Assembly (NCBI GenBank): GCA_964058845.1
Contig: CAXKVR010000792.1
Coordinates: 1-20,489, forward strand
Reading direction: 5' to 3'
Origin: Carex sylvatica
Lineage: Eukaryota > Streptophyta > Magnoliopsida > Poales > Cyperaceae
DNA: 20,489 nt
Position 1 is the stretch's first letter. Each line of letters starts with the position of its first letter. A model generated the notes under the pieces. The model saw nothing but the letters and a program-made list of their open reading frames with translations. It did not search any database and was not told the origin of the DNA. This document shows, piece by piece, positions 10,970 to 18,814 of this stretch. Made by a program: the position numbers and the translations under genes.

Positions 10970-11339
10970 GAGTAGGGATCAAGTTACAACAATTTTTGAG
11001 TTACAATAAGTTACTACTACCATTTTTTATATTTTCAAAGTCCAAATCGTCGATCCAAACCGTTAGATGTGATCTCTACAATAAAATGTGCTTGGAGACT
11101 AAATTTTACATTTTTTAGAATTTTTTTACTATTTATTAAGATGGATACAAAAACTAGTCAAATTCATATCATTGAATTTTGTACCCATCTTAATAAATAG
11201 TAAAAAAATCCAAAAAAAAATAAAATTTGATCTGGAAGTACATTTTATTGTAGAGATCACATGATCAACTTTAAAAATGTAAAAAATAGTTGTGATAACT
11301 TGTTGTAACTCAAAAATTATTGTAACTTGATCCCTCCTC
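10970..11339. mobile_element. Foldback MITE copy 3 (GAGGAGGGATC-tip type, AAGTTAC subtype)
   Basis: The left tip GAGTAGGGATCAAGTTAC (10970-10987) is the inverse of the right tip GTAACTTGATCCCTCCTC (about 11322-11339). Next inward, TTTTTGAGTTACAA pairs with TTGTAACTCAAAAA. The interior has the family core (ATAAAATGTGCTTGGAGAC, TTTACTATTTATTAAG and their inverses). The right end abuts a TA tract but the left end does not, which is unusual in this window. Its 11-bp outermost tip resembles that of the copy at 15997-16375. Noncoding. Confidence 0.85.
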
Positions 11340-11977
11340 ATATATATAATGTGTTATATAAATTGTCTCTGTTGTTATTAACACTTGGTAGTTGTTCTAT
11401 GGTTGTTTTTGTTTGTGGCAAATGTTATGGTTTTTTTTTTGTTGGTAATTGGTTTACTAGATGCTATTGGTTTGAACTTGTAGCTAAAATAGTTTGAAGT
11501 AGGTGACTAGGTGTAATGTCCCTATGGTATCATTGTGGTACCAATTTAAACAATTAGTTTCTAGCTAGTAAAACTGGTGGCTTTACCATTTTTTCCAAAA
11601 AAAATCAAACAAGAAGAAGTGCATGTGTGTGTATACAAATAATTAATAAAGGGGAAAAGATTGTATATGTGGATAGTTTATGTTTGTTTTTCAGATTTTT
11701 GTACTAAGAATTGAACATGGGGACATATATATCGATTCCATAAACAAAAAATATGAAGAAAAATCTCTTATACCCCCAAAGAAAATCCTTTTAAGTACAC
11801 TTTAAACAAATTTTGAGTTGATAAAAACAACTACAGCTAGCCATTAACACAACAATGATTGACACTGCAACTCTTTTTAAATGAAATGATATACATTATT
11901 CCCACAAAGATTTACAACCCCGAAAAAAAAAAACGCTCTACAAAATTGGCACAATTACAGAAAAAATAAATTTGGAT
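11340..11977. other. 3' flank of the PUB-like gene
   Basis: AT-rich DNA between a MITE and the stop codon of the minus-strand U-box gene. The proximal part should hold its 3' UTR. A possible polyadenylation variant AATAAT reads on the minus strand at 11895-11900, about 80 nt past the stop. No other gene is visible. Confidence 0.4.
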
Positions 11978-13210
11978 CTAGTTAGATCTCACATAACCCC
12001 TCAACTCACATGGAAAACAAGGATACTTCTTCCAAAAAGCACCATGCATTTTCACCATCTTTTTCACCTTCTCCTTGGTCGATGATCGATTGTCGGTGTT
12101 CATAAAGCAGATCAACTTCTCGACTGCTCCAAATGCCAACATTTCATCAAGCACTCTTTCTGTCGGGTAAAAGCTACTAACCAGCCATAGTATTTTCACT
12201 GCTAGCTTGGTTGCAACCTCTGAAACCCTAAGCATCTTTTTTGCCACACTGGCGATTCCCAGCCTGTGCTCACTGAAAGCTGCTCTTCCTTCAGGGCACT
12301 CACATAACCGTTTAAGCATCAGCAGTATTTGCTCGCTCTGATGCCTTCCGGAATCAGGCAGCAATTCAATTAGCATGCACACTGCACCAGTTTCAATTGC
12401 TTTTAATCGACCAATCTTTGACTTGGCAACAAGTTCAATTAATAGGTCTAAGGCGTATGCACTGAGCTTGGTGGTGGCCTCGTCGGAAAGGACCTCTAGC
12501 AATGATTTCAGCATATCATCGACATGCTTATGCCCGATTGATTCAATCCAATCTTTATCTGCTCGTGCAAGTTTTGTTAAGATAGTGATTGTGTTTATCC
12601 GTGCCTCAAAACTACCCCTTTGAAGCATGATCATCATTTGGTTCATCCTCTTAGGTTGTTGGAGAAATGAAATTGATTCTCCGTCCGTCAAGGGTAGTAG
12701 TGAGAGAACACCTACCACCTCCTCGCATGCTTGAAATGCTGTGAAATCATTTGGATCTAACATTGCCTGATCTATAACTTTTGCTAAAATTTGGATGCCG
12801 TCAGATTTAATAAACTCCTGTTGCATTGAAGTGTTGTTTTCCATGCAAGCTTTGAGGGTTCTCAGAGACGTCATCTTGAAAGGGGCCGACTCGACATCCG
12901 CCAAGGCAGACATCAACTTGTCACAGAGAACGACTTCTGACAGCGTAGTTGGTGCTGATATAACAGCTGATGATGTCGAAGGAGAGGCAACGCTCCTTTG
13001 CCACTCATCAATCATGTGCTTGAGTAACTTGTTTGGGGTAAGGTCCGTCTTTTCTAACGATTGCATTGTTGCGGGACATGTGCCCTTCTTGTACACAAAG
13101 AGCCACCGCTCGATGCTATGGCGGTCGTATGTTACGCCGGTGGAAATGATGACCGGATCCTCCATTAGATCCATTGAGATGGGACATCTAAAGAGGTGAG
13201 GAGGCTCCAT
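11978..13210 (-). CDS. U-box/ARM-repeat E3 ubiquitin ligase, PUB22/23/24-like
   Basis: A single uninterrupted exon of 410 residues. The U-box occupies about residues 4-75: FRCPISMDLMEDPV (7-20), ISTGVTYDRHSIERWL (22-37), TCPATMQ (44-50), DLTPNKLLKHMIDEW (56-70). C9 and W36 occupy positions needed for E2 binding in plant U-box proteins. A serine-rich linker (about 73-90) leads into helical ARM-type repeats (about 95-395), including LCECPEGRAAF (302-312) and GIASVAKKMLRVS (318-330), typical of the PUB20-24 group. Such proteins are cytosolic E3 ligases; PUB22/23/24 dampen immune signalling and drought responses in Arabidopsis, but the target here is unknown. It is slightly shorter than PUB22-24 (about 435-456). 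The first Met lies directly before the U-box, as in relatives, and no upstream in-frame extension is needed. The exact PUB number is uncertain, since the U-box also resembles PUB27/28. Confidence 0.93.
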   Translation of the reverse strand: MEPPHLFRCPISMDLMEDPVIISTGVTYDRHSIERWLFVYKKGTCPATMQSLEKTDLTPNKLLKHMIDEWQRSVASPSTSSAVISAPTTLSEVVLCDKLMSALADVESAPFKMTSLRTLKACMENNTSMQQEFIKSDGIQILAKVIDQAMLDPNDFTAFQACEEVVGVLSLLPLTDGESISFLQQPKRMNQMMIMLQRGSFEARINTITILTKLARADKDWIESIGHKHVDDMLKSLLEVLSDEATTKLSAYALDLLIELVAKSKIGRLKAIETGAVCMLIELLPDSGRHQSEQILLMLKRLCECPEGRAAFSEHRLGIASVAKKMLRVSEVATKLAVKILWLVSSFYPTERVLDEMLAFGAVEKLICFMNTDNRSSTKEKVKKMVKMHGAFWKKYPCFPCELRGYVRSN

Positions 13211-13258
13211 AGGTTTGAAAGATACAGGTGGAGTTGGTGGTTAGGTTCAATTTGAAGA

Positions 13259-13265
13259 TTATATA
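13259..13265 (-). promoter_or_regulatory. TATA box of the PUB-like gene
   Basis: Read on the minus strand this is TATATAA, preceded by C, about 50 nt upstream of the ATG at 13210. Initiation about 30 nt downstream would leave a 5' UTR of only about 15-20 nt. That is short, so an alternative upstream start using the weaker TTTATAATC near 13274-13282 is possible. Confidence 0.5.
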
Positions 13266-13378
13266 GCAAATGATTATAAAAGTTACGAAAAGTCCAAGTC
13301 AATGGCCAAAGATGCTTGTATTATTTGACTAACTATGTGCAAGTGGGATTGTCTGAGCTAATGAAAGCTGACTTTTAT

Positions 13379-13422
13379 TTTTTAAATTGAGATTTTATTA
13401 TTTTTAAATTGGGATTTTATTA
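13379..13422. repeat. 22-bp tandem duplication in the PUB promoter region
   Basis: Two adjacent 22-bp units differ at one position (TTAAATTGAGATTTTATTA versus TTAAATTGGGATTTTATTA). They lie about 170 nt upstream of the U-box start codon, within the presumed promoter. Function unknown. Confidence 0.8.
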
Positions 13423-14140
13423 TTGGAGGTGAGGGAAGTACATGGCACATCCTGATTTTGGTTCATTTTTTTTTCTCTGTTTGTTTTCGTCTCTACAATC
13501 CACCTGTCATTTTGCAGTTGTAATAACAAAAATAAATTAAGAATATTAATTACATATATGTATAGAAGAAAATATTGAATTGGCTTTAGTCTGTTAAGCT
13601 AAGTTTAATTTTCATACACAAAGACAAGTTCAAAATAAATAATATAAAGAAAAAATTAAGTCCAACAAACCCAAAATTACACAAAAATAAAATCTAAGCC
13701 AAAGCAAATTACTAAATTTCATGTGAAATTTAAATTTATGAGACCGTTTAAATTTATTAAGTTTTTAATCATTTTGTTCAAAATTCTTTGGACAAACCCA
13801 ATTCCTTGTGTGAATGTACAATTGCGTTGATTATGCTCAAAGAATTAGATATAGTAGTATTACTATTATTTTACAATAAAATATTGTTTCTAAGATGCCA
13901 GTGAATCAAGCAGGGAAAACGAGCAGAGGATACGAATCATGTGTTCGTGGAGTTCCTCAAAAGAATTTGGAGTTGTTAAATGTAATTTGGAAAAGCTCAG
14001 CGTGGATTATGGAATCATTGATCCTAATTAATTTTGGGCCTGGAAATGAAATGCTATTCCTCCCCAATTTGCACCTAGATGATGAATGAAAACAATTTGA
14101 CCAATATGCTGCGTGACAAATTAATTAAGATACCAATCCT
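13423..14140. other. Upstream intergenic region of the PUB-like gene
   Basis: AT-rich DNA that probably includes the distal promoter of the minus-strand U-box gene. A 64-codon plus-strand frame at 13895-14089 begins MPVNQAGKTSRGYESC and has a somewhat less AT-rich composition than its surroundings. It matches no family I recognise and lacks neighbouring exons, so it is left uncalled. Confidence 0.45.
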
Positions 14141-14146
14141 AACCTA

Positions 14147-14497
14147 CGGAAATTTTTATTAATACCACTGTCAAAAAAAAAAATAGAAAATCACAAATTA
14201 TGGAGAATTCAAAAAATACCATAGCCTCCAACAATAATGGGGCCGCAGATTGAATTGAATGCCATCAAAAAAACCAAAAAATGCACTATAATATACTTAT
14301 ATTTCGCTTTTTGAGAGGCCTTCATTTCAATCTGTGCTCCCCCACCCCCCACAACCCCCCGCCCCCCCCAAAAAAAAGAAAAAGAAAAAGAAAAAATGTG
14401 GTTGCATATTGAATTGGGGGTCCTAGTATTTTTCGAATTCTCCAATTTCAATGGTGTTTTGATTTTTTTTTTTAAATGGTATTAATAAAAATTGCGG
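14147..14497. mobile_element. Inverted-repeat element with G-rich loop
   Basis: The left arm begins CGGAAATTTTTATTAATACC (14147) and the right arm ends GGTATTAATAAAAATTGCGG (14497). Matches continue inward through TATGGAGAATTC and GAATTCTCCAA, the AATACC/TAGTATT region and AAATAGAAAA/TTTTGATTTT. Arms are about 70-110 bp with several mismatches. The loop (about 14270-14395) carries a C-run cluster and a polypurine tract. This looks like an old non-autonomous DNA transposon. No target duplication could be fixed, so the superfamily is open. Overlapping open frames are low-complexity artefacts. Confidence 0.65.
14339..14369 (-). other. Putative G-quadruplex motif
   Basis: Read on the minus strand there are four G runs of 8, 6, 6 and 5, separated by C, TTGT and T. 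This exceeds the usual requirement of four runs of at least three G with loops of 1-7. It is followed on the plus strand by an A/AAAAAG polypurine stretch (14370-14396). Confidence 0.8.
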
Positions 14498-14503
14498 CCT
14501 AAA

Positions 14504-14924
14504 TTATGTTATGATCCAGGATTCCAATTTCAATTAAAAGAATAAAAGAAGGAAGAAAATAATAAACTACATCGTGTTAATCCACCAATGTATAAAATCA
14601 AAATTAAGCAATCAACTATTTTCAAACAATATTTATTTATGTGAACCAGAATGAACAAAAAGGACGTGCATCTTAATCATAAATAGTTTGTGCCCCGTAA
14701 TTTTTTATTTAAATATTAGGTATATAACTGATGGTGGTTTACCGCCAGGCGCACCATGATATCCTGGCGCTAATTGTTTCTGTAAAATAAAAAAACAATA
14801 TCAATATTTCGGACAGCTATAATAATTAGTTGCAGATTTTGTTCTTTAAATTAGTTATATATTGAAGGTTCAGAAATTTTAAAATGGAGAAACACAGTTG
14901 TCAGATTGAAGAACAATAAATTTT
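14504..14924. other. AT-rich spacer with a small GC-rich hairpin
   Basis: No gene seen. A small hairpin at 14743-14769 pairs CGCCAGG with CCTGGCG around a 13-nt loop. It stands out because the flanks are very AT-rich. No following U-run or coding context gives it a role. Confidence 0.4.
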
Positions 14925-15150
14925 TAAAATAGATGTTTTTGATGGTCAGAATTTTCTGAAAAACAGCGATTTTCAAAATATCTAAATAAATAGTAAACAA
15001 ATTTCAAAGAATGTAAAATTTGGTCTCCAAGCACAATTTAATATGGAGATCAACTTGAATGGTTTGGATCGATGTTTTGAACTTTAAAATTAAAGATATA
15101 AACGTGAAGTAAAAAACTCGCTTTACTTCGCGAAGTACCATAGCCCAACT
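14925..15150. mobile_element. Half copy of the foldback MITE family (right arm only)
   Basis: It starts near the centre of the family consensus (GTCAGAATTTTCTGAAAAAC, then CAGCGATTTTCAAAAT). It proceeds through AATAAATAGTAAA, TTGGTCTCCAAGCACA and TGGTTTGGATCGATG to the tip CATAGCCCAACT on a TA tract. The mirror-image left arm is absent upstream. It is closest to the subfamily of copies 1 and 15580-15981. Confidence 0.75.
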
Positions 15151-15172
15151 ATATATATATATATATATATAT
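15151..15172. repeat. TA microsatellite joining two MITE copies
   Basis: A pure AT run of eleven units lying exactly between the right end of one family member and the left end of the next. Confidence 0.95.
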
Positions 15173-15579
15173 GAGTTGGCCACGGTGCTATGCGTAGCAT
15201 AGAGGGCATCCGTGCAACGGCTCAATATTTGAGTTTTTAAAATCCTAACGGTCGATCCGAACCATTCAACATGATCTCCATATGAATATATACTTGCAAA
15301 CTGAATTTTACATTTTTTTACAATTTATTTACTTTTTGTTAGGCCACTTTGAAAATTGCTGATCCAACGGTGCCTTTTGATTTTACTGTTACCATTGAGT
15401 CAGCGATTTTCAAAGTGGCTTAATAAATAGTAAAAGAATTCCAAAAAATATAAAATTTGGTCTCCAAGCACATATTAATATGGAGAACAAGAAGAACGGT
15501 TTGGATCGGTTATTTGGACTTTGAATCTAGTGATTTATAGTCCAATGCATAAAGATGCCTATGCATTACAATGTATGAT
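15173..15579. mobile_element. Foldback MITE copy with GCTATGCGTAGCAT tip
   Basis: The left tip GAGTTGGCCACGGTGC contains its own small palindrome CTATGCGTAGCATAG (about 15188-15202). The core arms are clear: CGGTCGATCCGAACC on the left against GGTTTGGATCGG on the right, and GGCCACTTTGAAAATTGCTG against CAGCGATTTTCAAAGTGGC near the centre. The inverse copy of the tip on the right (about 15530-15579) is badly decayed; GATGCC and TATGC remain. Right boundary uncertain. Confidence 0.75.
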
Positions 15580-15981
15580 AGTAAGGCTACCTTGCTTTAA
15601 AAATTAAAGTGGGTGTTTTAATTTACACTTGTATCTCTAGTTTTAAAGTTCAAAACTTTGATCTGAATCGTTCAAGTTGATATCCATATTAAATTGTGCT
15701 TGGAGACCAAATTTTATATTTTTTGGAAAGTTTTACCATTTGTTTAGAATTTTTCAAAACCACTGTTTTTTATGGTCCAAAATTTTTTGAAAAACAATGA
15801 TTTTGAAAAATTCTAAAAAACTAGTCAAAAATTTCCAAAAAATATAAAATTTGGTCTCCAAGTACAATTTAATATGGATATCAACTTGAACGGTTCAGAT
15901 CAACGTTTTAAACTTTGAAACTAGAGATATGAGCACAAATTAAAACACTCACTTTAATTTGCAAAGCATAGTAGCCTTACT
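15580..15981. mobile_element. Foldback MITE, best-preserved full copy
   Basis: Arms of about 190 bp mirror each other with few mismatches. The left tip AGTAAGGCTAC matches GTAGCCTTACT at the right. Next, ATTAAAGTGGGTGTTTTAAT matches ATTAAAACACTCACTTTAAT, then TATCTCTAGTTT matches AACTAGAGATA. TTGATATCCATATTAAAT matches ATTTAATATGGATATCAA. The centre is near 15780. A TA run follows on the right. The left neighbour is another family copy without an intervening TA run. Noncoding. Confidence 0.88.
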
Positions 15982-15996
15982 CTATATATATATATA

Positions 15997-16372
15997 GAGG
16001 AGGGATCGGATGACACCGTTTTTTGGTGACATCGAATGACACTGTGCATTTTCAATGTCCAAACAGTTGATCCAAACTGTTCAACTTGATGGATATGTTA
16101 AAATGTGCTTGCAGATCAAATTTTATATTTTTCTGAATTTTTTTACTATTTATTAAGATGGGTACAAAAATTCAACGGTCTGAATATAGCGATTTTGTTA
16201 AATACTTAATAAATAGTAAAAAAAATTCAGAAAAATGAAAATTTTGATCTGCAAACACATTTTAACATATCTATTATATTGAACGGTTTGGATCGACTGT
16301 TTGGACTTTGAAAACTTTGAAAATGCACGATGTCATCCGATGTCACCAAAAAACGGTTTCATCCGATCCCTC

Positions 16373-16375
<3 letters not shown>
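15997..16375. mobile_element. Foldback MITE copy (GAGGAGGGATCGG tip)
   Basis: The left tip GAGGAGGGATCGGATGACAC (15997-16016) is mirrored by the right tip CATCCGATCCCTCCTC, with one mismatch nearby. ACCGTTTTTTGGTGACATCG pairs with its inverse near 16334-16353. The core includes AAATGTGCTTGCAGATCAAA, TTTACTATTTATTAAG and their inverses, with GATCTGCAAACACATTT on the right arm. It lies between TA runs at 15983-15996 and 16376-16411. Noncoding. Confidence 0.9.

Positions 16376-16411
<36 letters not shown>
16376..16411. repeat. Long TA microsatellite ending the MITE chain
   Basis: About 18 uninterrupted AT/TA units directly after the element tip. It is the longest TA run in the window and a likely polymorphic locus. 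Confidence 0.95.
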
Positions 16412-16414
<3 letters not shown>

Positions 16415-16994
16415 CGCAAGCTGAATTCGTAGAAGTAAAAAACAATCATAAAATAATCTTCTTTTAAGAGGAAAACGATGAATCCTAAAACCGTCTTAAT
16501 TCATTGATGAGCGAATAGTATTTCGACATCTGTTTGTTTCAGTACAAATAATTCGAAACAGAAAATTTTTTACCTGAAAAACTCAAAAGGTAGATAATTC
16601 GGTGGGGTCGGATTTTGATTCGAATTAAATAAGGTTTGATTTTGAATTGATTAACAATTTATACATAAAATATCAGGACCCACACACGTAGTTAATTTCT
16701 TAAATAAGGTTTGATTTTGAATTCGTTATGCATAATTTCTTAAATAAGTTTCGGAATTGGTCCGGGTTCATATCGGTTTTCTAGTTATATTAATATTCAA
16801 ATCTAATATTTTATTGGATCCTTTTAGAAAGATCTCACGCAGATCCAATAACCGAGTTCGAACATTAATTTGAATATCCAATAATCGGGCTAATAAGGCT
16901 TTAATATTATTGGTAATTAGGAGAGCGGAATCAAGTACATTCGATATTTTATTTTTAATCCTTTCTATAAATTTAAAATGACTTTTAATAGAAA
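16412..16994. other. AT-rich noncoding segment with a short direct repeat
   Basis: No gene seen. A 22-bp direct repeat (TAAGGTTTGATTTTGAATT at its core) occurs at 16627-16648 and 16702-16723, and TAATTTCTTAAATAAG recurs at about 16693 and 16733. Motifs such as CGGATTTTGATTCG and GGTCCGGGTTCATATCGG resemble decayed subterminal repeats of hAT-like elements further downstream, but no termini were found. Confidence 0.45.
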
Positions 16995-17308
16995 AGGGGG
17001 AATTTATAAACTAACGTTTTTTTTGAAAAAAATCAAACAAAATATCTCCTCCCAAAAATTTTTGAAAAAGGAGGAGAGTAATTTGAGAGGAGGGAAAAGT
17101 TTTACATTTAGTGGGTCCCGGAGGGTCATTTTATCAAATTTGTGAGGAGGTAATTTTGTTTTAATTTTTGGAAGGAATGTTAGTTTATAAAATTCTCCAA
17201 ATTTGTGAATTTTTGAAATTTATAAGGGTAAATATGCAATTATGAACTTTAGAGGGAAAAATATGTAATTTTGAAGTTTTTGAAGGATATACATAAAATT
17301 CCCCCTAC
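16995..17308. repeat. Candidate inverted-repeat element with AGGGGGAATTT ends
   Basis: The left end AGGGGGAATTTATAAACTAA is echoed by the right end TAAAATTCCCCCT at about 17296-17308. It is also echoed by an internal inverse segment GTTAGTTTATAAAATTC at 17179-17195. Between them lie GGAGGAG/CTCCTCC stretches. No target duplication was recognised, so this is only a candidate MITE. Confidence 0.4.
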
Positions 17309-17367
17309 TAACAATATTGAGTAGATTATTCAAAATTCTCAAATAATTTTGATTGTTTATGTGTCAG

Positions 17368-17464
17368 TTTTCAACAATTGAAGTATACCACGATACCAGA
17401 ATATAATGATTATTTTAATGTACTAATAATTATTTTTCAACAATTGAATTATACCATGATACCA
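17368..17464. repeat. Pair of 31-bp direct repeats
   Basis: TTTTCAACAATTGAAGTATA plus the following CCACGATACCA (17368-17398) recurs at 17434-17464 with two differences. The 35-bp spacer is AT-rich. Each unit contains the palindrome CAATTG. Origin unknown. Confidence 0.75.
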
Positions 17465-17644
17465 TATATGTTATTACCAGAAAACCTTTTGTGTTTTTGT
17501 TTGTTAAATTAAATATTATTAAATGTTAGCCTAATAACCTAAGTTTTAGATCTACCTGCTATGTGAATCTAATATACATATGTTGCTCGACCATAGTTCA
17601 CCCAATAAGTTAACCTTAAGCCCAATTACTATTAGTCTCTTATT

Positions 17645-18161
17645 TAGGGGTGTTCATCGGTTCAACCGAACCGAACTAGGTAAATTAAAGTTATATTCGA
17701 TTTCAAAAATAAAACCGAACTGATTTAACATTGCAACTGAATCAAACCGAACTAAAGTTTTATTATTGTTTGTTCGATTTGTTTGGTTCAAACCGAAATA
17801 TAGTATTATTTTTATTTAAAGCAATTGATTTATAATAATTAAACCGAAATATATTAAGAAATCAATTAAGATATTAAGAAATAAACTGAAGTATTTAAAG
17901 CAATTGATTAAGAAATAAATTGGGGTATTAAGAAATAAACCTTAGCGGTTCGGACCAAATTCATAATATATAAAAGTTCGGTCGGTTCGGTTATTTTTGT
18001 TTTAAAAATTTCCAAGCCCAAACCGAACTGAATCAAAATTATAATTTGATTTTAAAAAGCAAACCGAACTAAATCATTAAACCGAATAAATCGAACCGTT
18101 TGATCCAAACTAATTCAGTTCAGTTCAAAACCGACTAAATCAGATCCAATGAACACTCCTA
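17645..18161. mobile_element. hAT-type non-autonomous element, CGGTTCGGTT-rich
   Basis: The left end TAGGGGTGTTCATCGG and right end CCAATGAACACTCCTA are inverted repeats. Flanks CTCTTATT (17637-17644) and CTCTAATT (18162-18169) form an 8-bp target duplication with one mismatch. Eight-bp duplications and TAGGGGTG-type ends are typical of the hAT superfamily. The interior is filled with degenerate AACCGAAC/GGTTCGGTT motifs in both orientations, plus a small repeat of ATTAAGAAAT (about 17853-17937). No transposase is encoded. Confidence 0.85.
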
Positions 18162-18169
18162 CTCTAATT

Positions 18170-18806
18170 ATGATATTATTAATTCATTGTTAGAGATTCA
18201 TACATAGCCACTTAATTATTAAAATTATCTATAAATAATTTTTGTTCAAATATTCAACATGCGATCTTTCACGCATAGCACATTACTTAGTCGTTAAACC
18301 AAATATCGATTCTTACAGGAATATTATTTGATTTGTGATTACTTCTAAACTTTTCATCAATAAAAGAAAAAGTAATATTGTTCCACTAAACACTTGGGAC
18401 TTTAAAATTTCTCAAGAATTTAGAATATATCCTCATCATAAAATTGTGAATGAAATAACCAGTTGTAGTTTGAATTGCTGGAGACCATATTAAATCAAAT
18501 AAAAATCTTACATAACAAGCTTATAATAAATGAAAAGTTAAGAATTTTTTTAAAAAAAATTAGGAAAACAAACAATAACAACATCTTCTCAATAAAATCA
18601 ACAAGGACTTCTCATGAGGAGATTTTTCTCTTAGAAATACATATTTATTTTGTATTTGATATTATTCACCTAAGTTATATAGTCATACCATCTTTTTGGA
18701 AATAATTGATCTTCAAGAGCACAAATTTGTTACCTAACATCACCAAATTAATGTCATGCTACCTTATTAAAATATTTTAAAACAGAACTTGCAACTTGCA
18801 AGTTGC
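18170..18806. other. AT-rich spacer without recognisable gene
   Basis: No supported gene. The 76-codon plus-strand frame at 18475-18705 is rich in Ile, Lys and Asn, as expected from AT-rich noncoding DNA. A perfect 20-bp palindrome lies at the end of the region (18789-18808). Confidence 0.45.
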
Positions 18807-18814
18807 AATATCCT

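Noticed and set aside
12375..13199. Plus-strand open frames of 82 and 134 codons opposite the U-box gene
   Set aside because: They are antisense shadows of the well-supported U-box/ARM coding sequence on the minus strand.
13895..14089. 64-codon open frame starting MPVNQAGKTSRGYESC
   Set aside because: Less AT-biased than its surroundings, but it has no recognisable domain, no clear promoter and no adjoining exons. It is too short to call without transcript evidence.
15004..15225. Minus-strand open frame spanning a MITE end and TA run
   Set aside because: It is produced by the TA repeat (alternating Tyr/Ile) and the MITE arm, not a gene.
10970..16375. Stowaway (Tc1/mariner) assignment for the copies with CTCCCTCC-like and TA-flanked ends
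   Set aside because: The tip reads GAGGAGGGATC inward rather than the Stowaway CTCCCTCC start, and other copies with the same core have quite different tips. The TA runs also hide any true target duplication.
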